Origin: Methylorubrum salsuginis
Lineage (GTDB): Bacteria; Pseudomonadota; Alphaproteobacteria; Rhizobiales; Beijerinckiaceae
Length of the DNA stretch: 34,354 nucleotides
Assembly: GCF_900114375.1 (NCBI RefSeq)
Contig: NZ_FOSV01000034.1
Location: 1-34,354, forward strand
Direction: 5' to 3'
This document shows positions 31,071-34,354 of the stretch, piece by piece. A program made the translations under genes and the position numbers. The notes below the pieces were generated by a model. The model made no database searches. It saw only the letters and a program-made list of their open reading frames with translations, and was not told the origin of the DNA. How positions within the stretch are numbered: the first letter of the stretch is position 1; the number at the start of each line of letters is the position of its first letter.

Positions 31071-31143
31071 CGCAGTGGAAGCTGGCTGCTTCAAAGGCGC
31101 CGGACCAGACAGAGCTACCTCTCGCCTTGCCTGCATGACACAT

Positions 31144-31153
31144 GTATGCATAC
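31144..31153. promoter_or_regulatory. GTATGCATAC palindrome before mocR-2
   Basis: A perfect 10-bp palindrome 26 bases before the mocR-2 start, built from adjacent GTATG and CATAC half-sites. Its position suits autorepression. Confidence 0.45.
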
Positions 31154-31178
31154 GACGATGCGAGAGCAGGGGTCAACG

Positions 31179-32567
31179 ATGGAATTCTGGAGCCCGACAA
31201 TCGCCGGCGACGCAGGCCCGAAGTACCTCGCCATCGTCAGGGCGCTGGCCGAGGACATCCGCGCCGGCCGGCTCCCGCCGGGCGTGCGCCTGCCGCCGCA
31301 GCGCGCCCTCGCCAAGCAGCTCAACGTCGACCTCACCACGGTCACGCGCGCCTTCAACGAGGCGCGCCGGACGGGCTTGATCAATGCCACGGCCGGCAGG
31401 GGCAGCTTCGTTCGCGGACCCACATCGCCGCCTACAGAGTTACGCCGGCCGGACCCGTCCGGAAGCGTCGACTTCAGCATGAACATGCCGCCCCAGCCGG
31501 TTGGGGCGCGGCTTGCCGAGCGTATGGAGACAGGCCTGGCGCAGCTTGCCGGTTCGTCGGGCTTCCTCGACCGCATGCAGTACCAGGACAGCGCCGGGAA
31601 CCTGGCCGACCGCGCTGCGGCGGCACAGTGGCTCGGGCAGCGGCTCGGGCCGCTTCCGGTGCAGCGGGTCCTCGTGGGAGGCGGCGCCCAGGTCGTGCTC
31701 GCCGCCGTGCTTGCCGCCATCCTCAAGCCGGGGGATGCACTCTGCGTTCCGGCCCTGACCTATCCAGGTCTGCGCATGGCCGCCGAGCGTCGCGGCGCAC
31801 GCCTCGTTCCGGTCGCCTGCGACGAGGACGGGCTCGACCCGGACGCGTTTCTGGAGAGCTGCAAGGCCGAGCCGCCGCGGGCCCTCTACCTGGTACCGAC
31901 GCTGGACAACCCGACCACCGCGACGCTGCCGACGGCGCGCCGCGAGCGGATCGCCGAGGTCGCACGCGCGCACGGCGTCGCGATCATCGAGGACGACGCC
32001 TACGGCGCACTGCCGCCCGACGCTCCGGCCCCCATCGCCGCCTCGGCCGGGGACATCACGTGGCATATCGCGACGCTGTCCAAGTGCGTCAGCCCGGGCC
32101 TGCGCATCGCCTACGTTGCGGTACCAGGGACGAACGAGGCGGTGCGGCTCTCCGCCGAGCTGCGGGCCATCAACATGATGGCCTCGCCGCTCACGGCCGC
32201 GCTCGCCTCGCAGTGGATCGCCGAAGGCGAACTCGACGCGGTCGTCGCGGCCATCCGCAAGGAGAACGGCCTCCGGCAGGCGGTCGCGCGCGAGACCTTG
32301 CGCGGGCTCGACGTCCGCGCGCATTCCTGCGGGCACCACCTCTGGCTCCGGCTTCCCGAGCCGTGGCGGCGCGGCGAGTTCGGGGCGCATGCGCGTCAAC
32401 TCGGGCTGTCGGTCATCCTAAGCGATGCCTTCGCTGTCGGGCATGCTCCCGAGGCCATCCGGGTCTCCCTGGGTGCTGCCCCCGAGGTCGAGACCCTGCG
32501 ATACGGTCTCAGCCTGCTGGCGACGCTCCTGACGCGTCCGCCCGGCGCGATCTCCACGGTCGTCTGA
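31179..32567 (+). CDS. MocR-type PLP-dependent transcriptional regulator 2
   Basis: A 462-residue paralogue of the regulator at 26119. It has a GntR winged helix (about 15-80: KYLAIVRALAEDIRAGRLPP, RLPPQRALAKQLNVDLTTVT) and an aminotransferase domain with the PLP residues N244 (DNPTTATLP), D272/D273 and Y275 (IIEDDAYG), K302 (LSKCVSPGLR) and R309. Both proteins share an SK/AK-C sequence after the PLP lysine. The ATG at 31179 with AGGGG 8 bases upstream is chosen over longer frames. It is divergent from the DUF983-cio operon and its stop is one base before the TehA/SLAC1 gene, so it probably controls both. Confidence 0.9.
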   Translation: MEFWSPTIAGDAGPKYLAIVRALAEDIRAGRLPPGVRLPPQRALAKQLNVDLTTVTRAFNEARRTGLINATAGRGSFVRGPTSPPTELRRPDPSGSVDFSMNMPPQPVGARLAERMETGLAQLAGSSGFLDRMQYQDSAGNLADRAAAAQWLGQRLGPLPVQRVLVGGGAQVVLAAVLAAILKPGDALCVPALTYPGLRMAAERRGARLVPVACDEDGLDPDAFLESCKAEPPRALYLVPTLDNPTTATLPTARRERIAEVARAHGVAIIEDDAYGALPPDAPAPIAASAGDITWHIATLSKCVSPGLRIAYVAVPGTNEAVRLSAELRAINMMASPLTAALASQWIAEGELDAVVAAIRKENGLRQAVARETLRGLDVRAHSCGHHLWLRLPEPWRRGEFGAHARQLGLSVILSDAFAVGHAPEAIRVSLGAAPEVETLRYGLSLLATLLTRPPGAISTVV

Positions 32568-32568
32568 C

Positions 32569-33588
32569 ATGGCGGACGTGGCGAGTGCATCCGGCGCGGA
32601 CGAAAGCGCGGCCAAGCACCGGCGGGATCTCACCTGGCTTCGGCGGACCCGAGTACCGGCCACCTTCTTCGGGATGGTCCTGGGGCTGTGCGGACTAGGC
32701 AATGGCTGGCGCGCCGTTGCGCGCCTCGGATTGGGGCCGGCCTGGGTGGGCGAGGCGCTCTCCCTTCTCGGCGTAGCGGTCTGGGCGGCGTGGCTGGTCT
32801 TCTACGCCGCTCGGTGGCTGAACGACCGGGACATCGTTCTGGTCGAGGTGCGCGATCCGACGTCGTCGTTCTTCGCCGCGCTGGCTCCCGTCGCCACCAT
32901 GATCGCGAGCGTCGGCCTCGCGCCGCACTGGCCGGGCGCCGCCTGGGCGATGGCTCTCACGGGGCTTGTCGGCACGACCCTCTTCGCCGTCTGGGGCGTG
33001 GGCGGCCTCTGGATGGGCGACCGCGCCTTCGAGGCGACGACGCCGATCCTCTACATGCCCACGGTCGGCGGGGGCTTCGTGGCGGCCATCACCTGCGCCG
33101 CCTTCGGCATGAAGGAACTCGGACTGCTCTTCTTCGGCGCAGGCCTCCTCTCATGGCTGACGCTCGAATCGGTCGTCATTCATCGGCTGATCCTGCAGAC
33201 CCTGCCCGTAGCGTTGCGGGCCTCGCTCGGGCTGCACCTGGCGCCGCCTGCGGTGGCCTGCGTCGCCTACCTGGCGGTCACCGACGGGCCGCCCGACCGG
33301 CTGGCCCAGATCCTGTTCGGCTACGCCCTGCTGCACGCCCTGGTCATGGTGCGGCTGGTGCCCTGGCTGCGGCAGCAGCCGTTCTCGCCCGCGGCTTGGG
33401 CCTACACGTTCGGCGTCTCGGCCCTTCCGCTCGCGGCACTGCGCCTGACGGAACGAGGCTTGGAAGGGCCGAGCGCGTCTCTCGCCGTCCCGCTGTTCGC
33501 CGCCGCCAACCTCATCATCGGCTGGATCGCGCTCAGGACGCTGAGCCTGCTGCTGCGCGGCCGGCTCCTGCCTGTTCGACCGCTCTGA
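32569..33588 (+). CDS. TehA/SLAC1-family anion channel or transporter
   Basis: A 339-residue polytopic membrane protein, probably with about ten helices. The start of the membrane part, RVPATFFGMVLGLCGLGNGW, and VRDPTSSFFAALAPVATMIA are the typical first-helix and second-repeat segments of the tellurite-resistance/dicarboxylate transporter (TDT) and SLAC1 family, whose pore is gated by a Phe. The family passes small anions. One base separates it from mocR-2. The neighbourhood suggests it handles an anion related to cyanide metabolism, such as cyanate, thiocyanate or formate (inference only). Confidence 0.85.
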   Translation: MADVASASGADESAAKHRRDLTWLRRTRVPATFFGMVLGLCGLGNGWRAVARLGLGPAWVGEALSLLGVAVWAAWLVFYAARWLNDRDIVLVEVRDPTSSFFAALAPVATMIASVGLAPHWPGAAWAMALTGLVGTTLFAVWGVGGLWMGDRAFEATTPILYMPTVGGGFVAAITCAAFGMKELGLLFFGAGLLSWLTLESVVIHRLILQTLPVALRASLGLHLAPPAVACVAYLAVTDGPPDRLAQILFGYALLHALVMVRLVPWLRQQPFSPAAWAYTFGVSALPLAALRLTERGLEGPSASLAVPLFAAANLIIGWIALRTLSLLLRGRLLPVRPL

Positions 33589-34017
33589 CCGCGCCCGGAG
33601 GGGTGATATCGTACGCGCGCCCCTGCGACCACGCGTCGGGCCGTGCCGCGCATGAACAGGCGGCCCCACCCACAAAGATCGTGGAGACGTACTGGCGTTC
33701 AAGCCGCCCAACAAAGGGGGGGCGTGCAGGGTTCGGGATGGTCTGGGCCGAGAGGAAAATTGCCCTCGGATCCGTGGCCGTCGCCTTCAATGCCTAGCGC
33801 ATCCCACCTGCGAAACAGACGGTTTCCCGTCCCGTTTCTCGTACCCTATCGGAAAAAACGTGAGTCCCGCTCAGGGGATCGATGGTTCGAACGGGCTGTT
33901 ATGAGCGGACTTGTTCATCCGCCGAGCTCGCTGTTCAGAATGCCATTTGCATCTGGCGTGTCCGCTTTCTGAATCAAAGCGGACAGCGAAAACAATCGGA
34001 TACAACGTCCGCACAGG
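33589..34017. other. Intergenic region before the IS3 element
   Basis: About 430 bases with no recognised gene. The part from about 33800 to 34015 is less GC-rich than the coding DNA. A short minus-strand frame (33533-33790) has no recognisable product. The only clear structure is the hairpin at 33960-33984. Confidence 0.4.
33960..33984. terminator. Hairpin near the IS3 end
   Basis: Perfect 9-bp arms GTCCGCTTT (33960-33968) and AAAGCGGAC (33976-33984) with a 7-base loop. No T-run follows on the plus strand (AGCGAAAAC), so it is a weak terminator candidate. Confidence 0.4.
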
Positions 34018-34040
34018 TGACCTGACCGGCATTTTGGACC
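34018..34040. repeat. Possible terminal inverted repeat of the IS3-type element
   Basis: Reading into the element, the sequence starts TGACCTGACCGGCATTTTGG. IS3-family ends begin with TG, and TGACCTG resembles the IS407-group end. The partner end lies outside the window, so this is unproven. Confidence 0.4.
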
Positions 34041-34055
34041 GAGCCGATTGAGAGG

Positions 34056-34354
34056 CTACTGCATGGTGGCGGCCATGGGTAGCCGGAAGGCTCGATCCGG
34101 GACGGTGACGGGCGCAGGTGGCCGGTAGCCCAGCGACGAGTGCGGCCGGACGCGGTTATAGGTGTTCTGCCAGAGGGCGATCACAGTCTGCGCCTCCCTC
34201 AACGAGTAGAAGATTTCTTGACGTAGGCACTCATCACGAAGCTTGCCGTTGAAGCTTTCGCAGTACCCGTTCTCCCACGGCGAGCCGGGTGCGATGTACT
34301 GGATCTGCGGTCCGACCTTGGCGACCCACTTGCGCAGCGCCTTCGCGATCATTT
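34056..34354 (-). mobile_element. IS3-family transposase (OrfB), C-terminal part cut by window edge
   Basis: The last 98 or more residues of an rve-type integrase domain, read leftward from the window edge. KWVAKVGPQIQYIAPGSPWE then NGYCESFNGKLRDECL carries the final Glu of the DDE triad, followed by NTYNRVRPHSSLGYRPPAPV, the standard IS3 OrfB end. The first two Asp residues are outside the window. With the IS5 fragment at the other end, it brackets the region with mobile DNA, though the two elements are unrelated. Confidence 0.9.

Larger units (their letters stand above)
30984..31178. promoter_or_regulatory. Divergent control region DUF983-cio / mocR-2
   Basis: A 195-base gap with palindromes at 31044-31070 and 31144-31153 and AT-richer sequence around 31040-31070. 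It must hold the promoters for the leftward oxidase operon and the rightward mocR-2 operon. Confidence 0.6.

Noticed and set aside
1..34354. CRISPR arrays, tRNA, rRNA or phage genes
   Set aside because: No regularly spaced repeats, tRNA-like cloverleaf, rRNA sequence or phage structural gene was noticed in reading the window.

Overview
The window is GC-rich, densely coded DNA that looks like a Methylobacterium/Methylorubrum-type alphaproteobacterium (order Hyphomicrobiales). The reasons are a GapR (DUF2312) gene, an HWE-family histidine kinase, a Rhizobiales-type palindromic repeat (1069-1174), and a nitrilase gene cluster of the Nit1C type known from Methylobacterium extorquens AM1. No rRNA, tRNA or CRISPR array was seen. 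Both edges are cut-off insertion sequences: an IS5-type transposase on the left and an IS3-type transposase on the right.

Layout. (1) 1-5072: IS5 fragment, gapR, a coupled HWE kinase/single-domain receiver pair, and a membrane-anchored TAXI-type binding protein with no permease beside it. (2) 5163-16665: a glycan cluster. A sucrose-phosphate synthase fused to an apparently intact phosphatase domain is surrounded by eight glycosyltransferase-like genes (two GT4 singletons and a GT4 tandem partner, two paralogous GT2, one GT28-like, one zinc-ribbon GT2, one GT29/sialyltransferase-like, one small GT-A) and a methyltransferase-like gene. Many are joined by 1-4 bp start/stop overlaps. No polymerase, flippase or sugar-nucleotide genes are visible, so the product is unknown. 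(3) 16666-17563: a scar where a truncated, frameshifted cheB is fused in frame to the first residues of an IS21-type istB. (4) 17564-25755: an outer-membrane channel gene and a complete Nit1C cluster read leftward: nitB, nitC (nitrilase), nitD (radical SAM), nitE (GNAT), nitF (AIR synthase-like), a GT4, nitG and nitH (flavoprotein). (5) 26119-33588: two MocR regulators (GntR DNA-binding plus aminotransferase fold), a bd-type cyanide-insensitive oxidase operon (DUF983, small ORF, cioA, cioB, DUF2474) and a TehA/SLAC1 channel.

How the parts fit. Nit1C has been genetically linked to growth on cyanide as nitrogen source, including in M. extorquens AM1. Here it lies back to back with a MocR regulator and next to a bd oxidase of the short-Q-loop type, the class that keeps respiration going when cyanide blocks haem-copper oxidases. 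The 16 kb block therefore reads as a combined cyanide assimilation and tolerance island. GTATG/CATAC half-sites recur upstream of nitB, of both mocR genes, of the DUF983-cio operon and of the outer-membrane channel gene; an identical 11-mer ATGCATACAAT occurs at 18606 and 25879. This suggests one regulon run by the two MocR paralogues. The role and ligand of the regulators are inference.
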